A stretch of 64,000 bases of DNA, taken from the NCBI RefSeq assembly GCF_029537375.1, contig NZ_CP120679.1:2468001-2532000 (forward strand), in the 5' to 3' direction. The notes beneath the pieces were generated by a model. The model was not told the origin of the DNA, made no database searches, and was given only the letters and a program-made list of their open reading frames with translations. This document shows positions 48,965-56,556 of the stretch, in pieces; position 1 is the first letter of the stretch, and each line of letters begins with the position of its first letter. Source of the DNA: Bacillus sp. HSf4. Lineage in GTDB: Bacteria; Bacillota; Bacilli; Bacillales; Bacillaceae. The position numbers were made by a program, and so were the translations under genes.

Positions 48965-49746
48965 CCCATCCAGAGGAGACCATCCTTCGTGTCAGCAATC
49001 TGACAAAACATTATGCTTGCGGCCACAAAGCGGTTGACAGCGTATCATTTTCCATTCGAAAGGGTGAATGTCTCGGGCTTGCCGGTGAAAGCGGCAGCGG
49101 GAAAAGCACCCTCGCCCGCTGCCTCCTGCTGCTGGAACAAATCGATCAGGGAGAGATTTGGCTTCATCAACATCGCTTGAGGAGCATAAACAAAAAAGAA
49201 GTACGCAGACAGCGCCGGAAGCTTCAGGCTGTTTTCCAACATCCAGCCGCATCATTAAATCCAAAGCTGAACATCATCGATTCATTAATGGAGCCGTTGG
49301 ATGTTTCCAAACAAGACATACCGCCATTTTTAGAGGATTGCAGAGGCAGCCGCCGGCTGGCCGCTGAACGGCTGTTTTCCATGGTCGGTCTAAAGCCGCC
49401 CCTTCTTGACCGCTATCCCCATGAATTAAGCGGTGGACAGCTGCAGCGGGTTATGATCGCCAGAGCCATCAGCACCCAGCCTTCTTTCATCATCTTTGAT
49501 GAGCCTACGGCAAGCCTTGATGTCACGAGTCAGGCGAAAATCCTGAACCTTCTCAAAGATTTGCAGGACGAGATGGGGCTTTCCTATTTGTTTATTTCCC
49601 ATGATCTTGCGGCTGTCCACTTCATGAGCCATCGCATCATGGTGATGAAAGACGGGCAGATTGCCGATCAATTTGCAAAAGAAGAGCTGTTTTCCACAGG
49701 AAGGCACCCTTATACAAAAAAGCTGCTTCAGGTGTTTCAATCTTAA
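48961..49746 (+). CDS. ABC ATPase, NikE/DppF type
   Basis: 261 residues. Walker [10 protein letters not shown]-loop [10 protein letters not shown] (the usual FQ-x-P-x-x-S-L-N-P of this subfamily), signature LSGGQLQR, Walker [13 protein letters not shown]. Overlaps the previous ATPase by 4 bases; completes a five-gene importer. Confidence 0.93.
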   Translation: MTHPEETILRVSNLTKHYACGHKAVDSVSFSIRKGECLGLAGESGSGKSTLARCLLLLEQIDQGEIWLHQHRLRSINKKEVRRQRRKLQAVFQHPAASLNPKLNIIDSLMEPLDVSKQDIPPFLEDCRGSRRLAAERLFSMVGLKPPLLDRYPHELSGGQLQRVMIARAISTQPSFIIFDEPTASLDVTSQAKILNLLKDLQDEMGLSYLFISHDLAAVHFMSHRIMVMKDGQIADQFAKEELFSTGRHPYTKKLLQVFQS

Positions 49747-49762
49747 GGGGGGTTACAAAAAA

Positions 49763-51103
49763 ATGAATCACAGGCATTATCTTGCGGTGGCCGTTCCGCT
49801 GATCATTTCAACGATCACCACTCCGCTGCTCGGAGCGGTTGATACGGCGGTGGCCGGACAGCTTTCTTCCCCTGCTTACATCGGCGGCGTTGCGGTTGGA
49901 ACGATGATCTTTAATACGATGTATTGGCTCCTTGGTTTTTTAAGGGTGAGCACATCGGGATTCGCCGCTCAGTCGCTCGGCGCCCAAAACAGGTCGGAGA
50001 GCGTGCTGGCTCTCGCCCGGCCCGTTTGCATTGCGTTTTTTGCCGGACTGATGTTCATCCTTTTGCAAAAACCCCTTGAATATACGGCGCTGATCATGAT
50101 CCAGCCGGATCAGCACACGGCGGAATTTGCCTCGCAATATTTTTCGCTCAGGATTTGGGGAGCTCCTTTTGCTTTAATGAGCTATTGCATTCTCGGCTGG
50201 CTGATGGGAATGTCCCTCATCAAAGTGACATTGCTTCTGCAAGTGTCGATGAATATCTTAAATATCGCCCTTGATATCGTCTTTGTTTATGTCTTTCATA
50301 TGGAAGTGAACGGCATCGCGGCAGCCACCCTGATTTCAGAATTGACGGGCTGCCTGATCGGCTGCTGGCTTGTGAAAAGAAATGCCGCCATCTCGTTTAA
50401 ACTTCCGCCTGTCAAGCTGTTGTTCGACCCAAAACCGTTTAAAAAAATGATGATCGTCAACCGTGATTTATTAATCAGAACATTGTGCCTGCTGACGGTT
50501 TTCAATTTATTTACGGCTAAAGGGGCTGATTTCGGAGCTGAAATTTTGGCCGCAAATGCGATCTTGATCCAAATTCATTACATGATGGCTTACGTTTTTG
50601 ACGGGTTCGCCAATGCATCAAGCATTTTTACAGGCAAAGCCGTCGGGAGAATGGATCGGGAGCTCTATGCCCGCACGCTTTCCCTTTCGACCCAGTGGGC
50701 GCTTATCTCTGCAGTGCTGCTTTCGGCCGGCTATTTTCTCTTGAAAGATGCAATCATTCCTTTATTTACACCGCTTGAAAGCGTCCTGGAAGCGGCGAAA
50801 ACATATGATGTTTGGATTGTTCTCTTTCCTTTGGCCGCAAGTTTTGGACTGATTTTTTACGGGATCTTCATCGGAGCCACTGAAATCGGCCCGGTTAGAA
50901 ATTCGATTGCTTTGGCCGCTCTTGTCTTTTTAGCCGCCTTTTTCACCGCTGTGCCCGTTTTCGGAAACCATGGGCTGTGGCTCTCCTTTCTTTTATTCAG
51001 CTTCGGCCGTTCCTTATTTTTATGCATGGCTGTGCCTGGACTGACCGGACGGATTTTCGGAAAACGGGAGCTGCATGAGATGAAGGCTGAAGCCGAATCA
51101 TAA
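49763..51103 (+). CDS. MATE-family efflux transporter (DinF-like)
   Basis: 446 residues, twelve membrane helices in two repeats; MATE motifs LLGAVDTAVAGQLSS near residue 20 and FLRVSTSGFAAQSLGAQN near 60. The DinF branch exports organic cations, peptides or siderophore-like molecules. It follows the importer ATPase after 16 bases with AAGGGGGG as binding site, so it appears to be the sixth gene of the operon: import and export in one unit. The frame extended upstream overlaps the ATPase gene and is not used. Confidence 0.9.
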   Translation: MNHRHYLAVAVPLIISTITTPLLGAVDTAVAGQLSSPAYIGGVAVGTMIFNTMYWLLGFLRVSTSGFAAQSLGAQNRSESVLALARPVCIAFFAGLMFILLQKPLEYTALIMIQPDQHTAEFASQYFSLRIWGAPFALMSYCILGWLMGMSLIKVTLLLQVSMNILNIALDIVFVYVFHMEVNGIAAATLISELTGCLIGCWLVKRNAAISFKLPPVKLLFDPKPFKKMMIVNRDLLIRTLCLLTVFNLFTAKGADFGAEILAANAILIQIHYMMAYVFDGFANASSIFTGKAVGRMDRELYARTLSLSTQWALISAVLLSAGYFLLKDAIIPLFTPLESVLEAAKTYDVWIVLFPLAASFGLIFYGIFIGATEIGPVRNSIALAALVFLAAFFTAVPVFGNHGLWLSFLLFSFGRSLFLCMAVPGLTGRIFGKRELHEMKAEAES

Positions 51104-51104
51104 A

Positions 51105-51136
51105 GAACCCGGCTCGGGAGCCCGAGCCGGGTTTTT
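51105..51136 (+). terminator. Terminator of the ABC/MATE operon
   Basis: AACCCGGCTCGG / CCGAGCCGGGTT perfect stem with a short loop, then TTTTC. Confidence 0.92.
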
Positions 51137-51140
51137 CAGG

Positions 51141-51803
51141 TCAATATTTCGTTAATTGCATGACGAAATCGTTCAAATGATCTAGTGTCATGATATTTTG
51201 GTTGCATGTTTCACTGTCATAGCAAATGTAATTGCCCCTGTCCGTATAGGTTTCTTTGCCGCTTTTCACCCTGGACATGAACAGTCCGATCTCTTCGGCC
51301 CTGTTGCATATCGAACAGATTCCTTTTTTATTGCTGGGTCTGATCGTTCCGTATATTCCCGTCAGCTTTCCGCCGATATCCACAATCATATATTTTCTGC
51401 CCGAGCCTGCATCATTCCATCCTAAATAGGAATATCTCCTGAAATCCATCTGCTCAAATTCGGGAGTTTTTAACTTTTTCACCTTAGAAAACAGCTTTTT
51501 GACCTTTGCTGCCGTTACCTGCTGAAACGGGATCACAAGGTCCTCTAACTCGGCTAAAAAGCGCGCGGCTCCGCTGTTGTCTTCGACTTCAACCATTTTG
51601 CTCAGCAAAGCCTTTTGGTCATTGCTGAGATCAGGAAACAGATCTAAGACTTGATGGAAAGCATTGGATTTCAAAGCGTCAAGCACGTTTCCATCCTTGA
51701 CGTTCGCATGCCCCTGGACAAGGCTGTCCGTTTGAAATTGAATAAAATGATATTGATCATTTCTGATAAAAGGTTCCATATTCGCTGTATTTACATTCTT
51801 CAC
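51141..51803 (-). CDS. FusB/FusC-family EF-G-binding protein
   Basis: 220 residues. Helical N-terminal domain (about 1-110) and a C-terminal domain with GKLTGIYGTIRPSNKKGICS, then C163-x2-C166 ... C194-x5-C200 forming a zinc treble clef, the FusB arrangement. In staphylococci FusB/FusC frees EF-G stalled by fusidic acid; Listeria and Bacillus relatives bind EF-G too. A GTG start follows AAGGAG. Could give intrinsic fusidic acid tolerance, but the phenotype is not readable from sequence. Confidence 0.85.
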   Translation of the reverse strand: MKNVNTANMEPFIRNDQYHFIQFQTDSLVQGHANVKDGNVLDALKSNAFHQVLDLFPDLSNDQKALLSKMVEVEDNSGAARFLAELEDLVIPFQQVTAAKVKKLFSKVKKLKTPEFEQMDFRRYSYLGWNDAGSGRKYMIVDIGGKLTGIYGTIRPSNKKGICSICNRAEEIGLFMSRVKSGKETYTDRGNYICYDSETCNQNIMTLDHLNDFVMQLTKY

Positions 51804-51902
51804 TTGTGCCAGCTCCTTATTTATATATTTTAAAAATAAGGTGCAAAGCCGTATGATCAGAAATGATACCTTACAATCAGGCGATTCGTTTAGAGCTCCA
51901 CC

Positions 51903-51980
51903 TCATGCAAAGTATCGCCTTTCAAGATAACAGGCTTTGCATGAGACGCTGCAGTTGGCAAATGAATGTCATTTACCATT
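51903..51980 (-). CDS. Candidate 25-residue ORF (uncertain)
   Basis: ATG preceded by GGAGGTGG at good spacing; product MVNDIHFANCSVSCKACYLE... with three Cys. A second frame (ATG at 51973) gives a 27-residue product ending VILKGDTLHEVEL from a more distant site. Only one can be real, and either could be chance. Confidence 0.25.
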
Positions 51981-52005
51981 TTACCACCTCCGAATGATGA
52001 ATCTA

Positions 52006-52344
52006 TTATACATGATCATCGTATTCAATCTCAATAATATCATCGAGCTTTAATCTGTGGTGTTGATCTGTACAGCTCATGATGCGGAGCTCCCGCTTCA
52101 GGGCGTCAACATAGTGAACGCGGCCGGCCAGCTTTTTCATTTCCCCTTGTTGGTAATAAGTAAATTGCAAAGGCCTGTTTTCTTCCATCGCTTCACAAAT
52201 CCGTTCATTCAATTCTTCATATTTTTGTTCATCTAAAACCGGTTTTTCATGTTTATGAAGGCTCTCATGATACTCCCTAAGCAATTCCACGTGTTCCGGC
52301 AGCATCATCGAGACCCATTTGATGCTGCCTCTGTCTTTTAGCAT
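52006..52344 (-). CDS. yqjX: YolD-like protein YqjX
   Basis: 112 residues; YolD family (IKWVSMMLPEHVELLREY, then QFTYYQQGEMKKLAGRVHYVD and LDDIIEIEY). YolD-type genes sit next to Y-family polymerase genes of the UvrX type; here it is 15 bases after yqjW. Probably an accessory to the polymerase in SOS mutagenesis; molecular role unknown. Confidence 0.9.
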   Translation of the reverse strand: MLKDRGSIKWVSMMLPEHVELLREYHESLHKHEKPVLDEQKYEELNERICEAMEENRPLQFTYYQQGEMKKLAGRVHYVDALKRELRIMSCTDQHHRLKLDDIIEIEYDDHV

Positions 52345-52359
52345 CACACGTTCTCCTTT

Positions 52360-53622
52360 CTATGCCTGATGTCCGCCGACAAGCTTTGACCGCAGACGGG
52401 CGGTCCCGGCGTTTGTATAAGAAGCGGCGCGCAAAAGCGCTGTTGAACCGTACCGTTCCCTGATGCCGTCCATCACATAGCCGAGCATCCGCTTTTTTTC
52501 CTGATCGGGATGGAAAAGGTCGAGCTGCATATAGATGTCATCCTCGATATTGGAAAGGGAAACGGAAATTTTCCGAACCGTTTTTCCTTCATAAAAGCGG
52601 TCAAACAAGGCAAGGCATGTGTGATAAAGGTCCAGTGTAATATTTGAAGGACGCTCCATCGTTTTCGAACGGTAAAACCCGCCGCCAAGCTCATCGCGGC
52701 TGTATTCGATTCCGAGGCTGACGGTCCGTCCCGCCTGCCGGTGGGCGCGCGCCCTTTTGGCCACCTCTTCGCACATTTCAAGGATGACATGTTGGACTTC
52801 AGCCGGGTCCGGATAATCGCGAAGCAGAATCTGGCTCTTCCCATAGCTGACCTGTCCGGCCATGATCGGCGCTCCGAGCGCTGAAAGGTCAATGCCCCAT
52901 GCATGATAGTACAGCTGGTTTCCCATCACACCGAATGTTTTCTCAAGGCGCTTGAGATCATATTGCGCCAGCTGGCCAACCGTAAAAATCCCCATCCTGT
53001 TCAGCCTTCTTTCCAGCCTGGAGCCGATTCCCCACATTCGCCGCAGCGGAGACAGCGGCCAAAGCTTCGTTTTCACATCTTCATAACCCCAAACGGCCAC
53101 ACCGTCCGGCGCCCTTTTCGCTTCAAGATCAAGGCACAGCTTAGCCATCAGCATATTGGGCCCAATTCCGACGGTACACGGCAGACCAAATTCCCTTGCC
53201 ATGTCGTCCTGTATTTTCATGGCGATCGTCCGCGCGTCTCCCCACATGCTCTCGACGCCGTCCACCTGAATAAAGCTTTCATCAATGCTGTACGTGTGAA
53301 TGGCGTCATGCGGAACATAGCGGCCAAACAGCCGGGTGAGCTCTGTGGAAACGCGGACAAATACCGCCATCTTTGGATTGACGAGCTGAATGCGCGGATC
53401 GTCCGGAATCTGATACACCCTTGTCCCTGTTTGAACACCGAACTCTCTTTTCAGAGCCGGAGAAGCCGCCAAGACGACGCTCCCCTGCCGCTCCGTATTC
53501 CCGACAACCGCCAGCAGGCAAGTCATCGGATCAAGTCCGAGCAAGACGGCGGCACAGCTTGCATAAAAACTCCGCATATCAACACACAAAATCGAGCGCG
53601 CCGGATATTGACTGTAATCCAT
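52360..53622 (-). CDS. yqjW: Y-family DNA polymerase IV-like (PolY2)
   Basis: Lesion-bypass polymerase of the UvrX/ImuB-like branch. 420 residues from MDYSQYPARSILCVDMRSFY: catalytic Asp in CVDMRSFYAS, and YSIDESFIQVDG for the second metal pair; little-finger domain from about residue 240. In B. subtilis PolY2 is needed for UV mutagenesis. AAGG eight bases before the second of two ATGs. Two LexA boxes in the promoter. Operon with yqjX. Confidence 0.93.
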   Translation of the reverse strand: MDYSQYPARSILCVDMRSFYASCAAVLLGLDPMTCLLAVVGNTERQGSVVLAASPALKREFGVQTGTRVYQIPDDPRIQLVNPKMAVFVRVSTELTRLFGRYVPHDAIHTYSIDESFIQVDGVESMWGDARTIAMKIQDDMAREFGLPCTVGIGPNMLMAKLCLDLEAKRAPDGVAVWGYEDVKTKLWPLSPLRRMWGIGSRLERRLNRMGIFTVGQLAQYDLKRLEKTFGVMGNQLYYHAWGIDLSALGAPIMAGQVSYGKSQILLRDYPDPAEVQHVILEMCEEVAKRARAHRQAGRTVSLGIEYSRDELGGGFYRSKTMERPSNITLDLYHTCLALFDRFYEGKTVRKISVSLSNIEDDIYMQLDLFHPDQEKKRMLGYVMDGIRERYGSTALLRAASYTNAGTARLRSKLVGGHQA

Positions 53623-53639
53623 CATCTTCACCTTCCAAA

Positions 53640-53653
53640 AGAACTGATGTTCG
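53640..53653. promoter_or_regulatory. LexA box 1 (proximal) of yqjW
   Basis: Core GAACTGATGTTC, on the minus strand CGAACATCAGTTCT; full GAAC-N4-GTTC match to the Bacillus SOS box. Confidence 0.75.
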
Positions 53654-53680
53654 CACAATTAGTGTATGAATACTATACTG

Positions 53681-53694
53681 CGAATATACGTTCG
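53681..53694. promoter_or_regulatory. LexA box 2 (distal) of yqjW
   Basis: CGAACGTATATTCG on the minus strand, one mismatch to CGAAC-N4-GTTCG. The two boxes flank a TATAGT -10-like element, 41 bases apart. Confidence 0.65.
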
Positions 53695-53778
53695 ATTTCC
53701 AGGTGTAAATTTACCCAATGAAAATATTCCCTTTGAGTCTTTCATTTTCCGTTAACTGAAACCGGGTTTTTGAGTAAT

Positions 53779-53809
53779 AAAAAAAGCATCCCAAACCGGG
53801 ATACTTTTT
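53779..53809 (-). terminator. Intrinsic terminator after the DUF6376-like gene
   Basis: GTATCCC / GGGATGC stem with T runs on the minus strand. Confidence 0.8.
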
Positions 53810-54244
53810 CTATTCGGTCAATTTTTCAATCTGGCCCATCACATCGCTGATCTGCTGAGCGCTTTGCACCAGCTCTGACTGCTCCAGCTTCTCAACTGTT
53901 AATTTTCCTTCCTCAACACTTTTCAAAACATCCTCAGCGCTTTTTTGCAGTGTTTCATTATGCTTCTCAATCGTCTTATGAATCTCGGCTGCGGCATCGG
54001 GAGGGGTTAATTCATTAAAATCGGCTGCAGCCTGCCGAACAGACTCAAGCTGCGTTTCCAGCTTTTCTCTTGCATGCGTGTCGTTTACAGCCTGTTCAGC
54101 TAAGGAAGGTGCCTCCTCCGCAAATGTTTTCACTTTTTGAATATAGCCGGCCGCTTCATTTGTATAGTTCAATCCGTCAAGCATTCCGCATCCGCCCGCA
54201 CCTAAAAGGCCGATTCCGGCAAGAACTGTAAGAATTCTTTTCAT
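53810..54244 (-). CDS. Lipoprotein with long helical domain (DUF6376-like)
   Basis: 144 residues. Signal peptide with lipobox G-A-G-G-C19, then helical domain YTNEAAGYIQKVKTFAEEAP, ELTPPDAAAEIHKTIEKHNE and a Gln/Glu-rich tail. No catalytic motif. It resembles the DUF6376 lipoproteins of Bacillus; function unknown. It lies 50 bases after a 23-codon ORF, and both are downstream of the manganese riboswitch, suggesting a role when manganese is abundant. Its own site, AGGAGG, precedes the ATG. Confidence 0.8.
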   Translation of the reverse strand: MKRILTVLAGIGLLGAGGCGMLDGLNYTNEAAGYIQKVKTFAEEAPSLAEQAVNDTHAREKLETQLESVRQAAADFNELTPPDAAAEIHKTIEKHNETLQKSAEDVLKSVEEGKLTVEKLEQSELVQSAQQISDVMGQIEKLTE

Positions 54245-54294
54245 TGTTTACCTCCTCACCGTTTCTTCTTGATTTTTTCTTTCACAATCGAAAT

Positions 54295-54366
54295 TCATTT
54301 TTCTTTCGCTAAAGGCAGACCTTTCTTCACCAGTTCACGCTTCAGCCATTTCCTAAGCTTGGACAC
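54295..54366 (-). CDS. 23-residue basic amphipathic peptide ORF under the Mn riboswitch
   Basis: GTG start seven bases after GGAAAGGAG, 30 bases past the second regulatory terminator. Product MSKLRKWLKRELVKKGLPLA then KEK: eight Lys/Arg, a hydrophobic face (L, W, L, L, V), predicted amphipathic helix. No family known to me. Placement between a riboswitch and a lipoprotein gene, with a proper ribosome binding site, suggests a real small protein or leader peptide, but its size leaves doubt. Confidence 0.5.
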   Translation of the reverse strand: MSKLRKWLKRELVKKGLPLAKEK

Positions 54367-54396
54367 AGTCAGTCTCCTTTCCCTTTTGATAAAAAT

Positions 54397-54424
54397 GAAA
54401 AAACTCCACCGATTTGGTGAAGTT
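54397..54424 (-). terminator. Second terminator in the Mn riboswitch leader
   Basis: AACTTCACC / GGTGGAGTT stem (one wobble) then TTTTTTC. Its 5' arm is part of CTTCACCAAATC, complementary over 12 bases to GATTTGGTGAAG in terminator 1, so an antiterminator can displace both. Confidence 0.75.
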
Positions 54425-54431
54425 GATAAAC

Positions 54432-54468
54432 AAAAAGACCTTCACCAAATCAGATTTGGCAAAGGTCT
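54432..54468 (-). terminator. First terminator in the Mn riboswitch leader
   Basis: GACCTTTGCCAAATC pairs with GATTTGGTGAAGGTC (two wobbles), followed by TTTTTG. The 5' arm is the 3' strand of the aptamer P1 helix, so aptamer folding and termination exclude each other. Confidence 0.85.
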
Positions 54469-54551
54469 CGCTAACAATTAGATTGCCAGCAAAGCCGAGG
54501 ATTTAAGACATCCCGTAATGACGACTTTACTGTGACAGCTACTCCCCTTTG
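54457..54551 (-). promoter_or_regulatory. Manganese riboswitch (yybP-ykoY family)
   Basis: Conserved blocks in order: AAAGGGGAGTAGC, AAAGTCGTCATTACGG, CTCGGCTTTGCTGGCAAT and TTAGCGAGACCTTTGCC, the same as the crystallised Lactococcus example (AAAGGGGAGUAGC ... GUCGUCA ... GGCUUUGUUG ... AGCAAGACCUUU). In this family Mn2+ stabilises P1 and turns genes on by antitermination. Here P1 competes with terminator 1, and release allows a 12-bp antiterminator that also breaks terminator 2. It has its own promoter and reads into the 23-codon ORF and lipoprotein. Confidence 0.92.
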
Positions 54552-54574
54552 GAGTATTCATTTTTATTACTTTG

Positions 54575-54603
54575 ATTTTAAAGCACAAAGCCTATCCAGT
54601 CAA
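54575..54603 (-). promoter_or_regulatory. Sigma-A promoter of the Mn riboswitch transcript
   Basis: TTGACT, 17-base spacer, TAAAAT on the minus strand; start expected about 15 bases before the aptamer. Confidence 0.8.
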
Positions 54604-54642
54604 ATTCCTGCTAATCGGCTTATGAAAGAAATCGCTCTTTCC

Positions 54643-54827
54643 GCAAAAAAACCTTCTTTGGAAAGAAGGCGGTCTGGCTCACTCCCTGTGAAAAATATGA
54701 TTGCCGTGTTGTCGAAACATAAAGCTTGAGCCCTGACAAGTTCGGGGATGGTCTATCTATGGGCCTGCTTTCCTACAAGCCGGAATGTTGCCGTATTCCC
54801 GGTTCTTTTTCATTTTGCGGTTTTATG
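54643..54827 (-). ncRNA. Candidate small RNA of about 185 nt, unidentified
   Basis: Bounded by its own promoter and a perfect terminator (CCTTCTTT / AAAGAAGG then seven T). Between them: a hairpin CCGGGAAT / ATTCCGG near the 5' end, GCTTG / CAAGC enclosing GCCC / GGGC and CCC / GGG pairs, and no good coding frame. I cannot match it to 6S, scRNA, T-box or any riboswitch I know. The 5' hairpin read on the other strand also looks like a plus-strand terminator (T-rich after 54803). Confidence 0.5.
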
Positions 54828-54832
54828 CCCTC

Positions 54833-54860
54833 ATTATACTCTACGAAAAAAAGAAAACAA
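54833..54860 (-). promoter_or_regulatory. Sigma-A promoter of the candidate small RNA
   Basis: TTGTTT, 16-base spacer, TATAAT on the minus strand; start near 54827. Confidence 0.65.
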
Positions 54861-54940
54861 TTCAAAACAGGCTAAGCCGCTTGAGAACAGTGTTTTTTCT
54901 TAGTAAGATAAAAGAAGAAACGCCTAAAAGGAGAAGGCAA

Positions 54941-55150
54941 ATGGATGAGAAACTGATTGAAAAAATGCTGGGACAGGCTCTGCGGCAGTATGGGCGAAAT
55001 GTAGCAACCGATCCGCTCAGCCCCCATGAAAAGCAAATCCTGAAGCTGGCGCTGAAGGAAAGGCGGATCGAGGAGCCTGACGAGGGGCTGCATGCGCATA
55101 TTGAAGACGTCATTTATGATTATGTGACAAACCAGGGCATGTTTTCCTAA
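54941..55150 (+). CDS. yqzH: YqzH family small protein
   Basis: 69 residues, all helical, acidic: MDEKLIEKMLGQALRQYGRN ... LKLALKERRIEEPDEGLH ... IEDVIYDYVTNQGMF. AAAGGAG before the ATG. Gene position matches B. subtilis yqzH, between the polymerase and yqjV. Function unknown. Confidence 0.88.
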   Translation: MDEKLIEKMLGQALRQYGRNVATDPLSPHEKQILKLALKERRIEEPDEGLHAHIEDVIYDYVTNQGMFS

Positions 55151-55274
55151 ACGTGACAGGCTTTAGGCTTCCTAGAAGGAGGCTTTTTTCTTTCCCACAT
55201 TATAGAAAAACCTCTATTCAGCACCATCTGTTTCATGTATGATAGTACAATAAAACATGTCTGGAGAGTTCATC

Positions 55275-56516
55275 ATGAAACAGAAATGGCAAAGTATCCA
55301 CCCGCTCAGCTGGACCATTATTGTCGGAACGATTTTCGGACGGATGGGCACGACAATGAGCATTCCTTTTTTAGCGATTTACTTGACACAGGTAAAAGGC
55401 GCTTCAGCGTCTTTTGCCGGAGCCGTGATAGCGGTAAGCTCCCTGATCGGGATTGCGGCGAGCTTTTATGGAGGATATTTGTCAGACCGGTTCGGCCGGA
55501 AAAAGATCATGCTGCTGTCGATTTTCGGCTGGGTGCTCGTATTTGCCGGCTTTGCCCTCGCTGATCACGTATGGACCTTCTTTTTGATGAATGCCTTAAA
55601 CGGATTGTGCCGCGCCCTGTTTGAGCCGACTTCAAGAGCGCTGCTTTCGGATGTATCCAAACCTGAGACGCGCCTCTTTGTCTTCAACCTCAGATATGCG
55701 GCGATCAACCTCGGCGTTGTCTTCGGGCCGCTTTTGGGCCTCTACCTCGGCTCTTCGAAAACGACGCTGCCGTTTTTTATCGCCGCTTTTATTTATTTGC
55801 TTTACGGAGCGGGCCTGGTGATTCAATTTAAAAACCACGACGTCCCGGCGATGGAGACGAACAAGCGCATCAAAGTAAAGGATGCCTTGCAGGTGACAAG
55901 AACGGACCGGGTGTTTACGATCACACTGATCGGCTCGATTCTTTGTTTGTTCGGCTACTCCCAGTTTTCATCAACGCTGGCGCAGTATATGTCGGCAAGC
56001 CCTTTCATCGAAGACGGAACGAAGATATTCGGGATCATGCTGACGTTAAATGCTGCGACCGTGCTGATCGTACAGTACCCGATCGTACAAATCGCAAAAC
56101 GGTTTTCGCCGATTTTGTCGCTCATCACAGGCAATGTTTTGGTCAGCATGAGTCTGTTCAGCCTTTCATTTTTCCATGACCTCTTGTCGATCACCTTCAT
56201 TGTCATATTGTTTACAATAGGAGAAGTGCTGTTATTTTCGATGATGGATATATTGGTTGACCAAATTGCACGCCCTGAACTGAAGGGGACCTACTTCGGA
56301 GCGATGGGCTTCACCCAGCTGGGAAGCGTCATCGGCCCGTGGGCAGGCGGAATACTGCTGGATACGTTCGGAGCGGGAAAGCCTTTTTTCACCTTTTCGA
56401 TCCTGGCCCTCGCCACCCTTTGCGGCTCACCTTTCCTCTTTGCGGCTTTCCGCAGAGTCAGAATGGTGGAAGCTGCAAAAGTGAACATCCATGCAAAGAA
56501 AACATTGCAGCATTAA
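55275..56516 (+). CDS. yqjV: MFS transporter YqjV
   Basis: 413 residues, twelve membrane helices. MFS motif A appears as GGYLSDRFGRKKIMLL between helices 2 and 3. MdtG/multidrug-type exporter group; substrate unknown. GGAGAG seven bases before the ATG. Ends in a shared bidirectional terminator. Confidence 0.92.
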   Translation: MKQKWQSIHPLSWTIIVGTIFGRMGTTMSIPFLAIYLTQVKGASASFAGAVIAVSSLIGIAASFYGGYLSDRFGRKKIMLLSIFGWVLVFAGFALADHVWTFFLMNALNGLCRALFEPTSRALLSDVSKPETRLFVFNLRYAAINLGVVFGPLLGLYLGSSKTTLPFFIAAFIYLLYGAGLVIQFKNHDVPAMETNKRIKVKDALQVTRTDRVFTITLIGSILCLFGYSQFSSTLAQYMSASPFIEDGTKIFGIMLTLNAATVLIVQYPIVQIAKRFSPILSLITGNVLVSMSLFSLSFFHDLLSITFIVILFTIGEVLLFSMMDILVDQIARPELKGTYFGAMGFTQLGSVIGPWAGGILLDTFGAGKPFFTFSILALATLCGSPFLFAAFRRVRMVEAAKVNIHAKKTLQH

Positions 56517-56553
56517 AAAAAGCGCCTGGCCATCTTCCAAAGGCCGGCGCTTT
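56516..56553. terminator. Bidirectional terminator between yqjV and yqjT
   Basis: AAAAGCGCC / GGCGCTTTT outer stem with inner GGCC / GGCC pairing; T runs on both strands. Confidence 0.88.
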
Positions 56554-56556
56554 TGA

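Noticed and set aside
54269..54481. 70-codon plus-strand frame over the riboswitch terminators
   Set aside because: It lies antisense to the regulatory hairpins; the region is explained by the riboswitch.
54532..54729. 65-codon plus-strand frame over the riboswitch promoter and small RNA terminator
   Set aside because: No ribosome binding site, and the region is better explained as regulatory RNA on the other strand.
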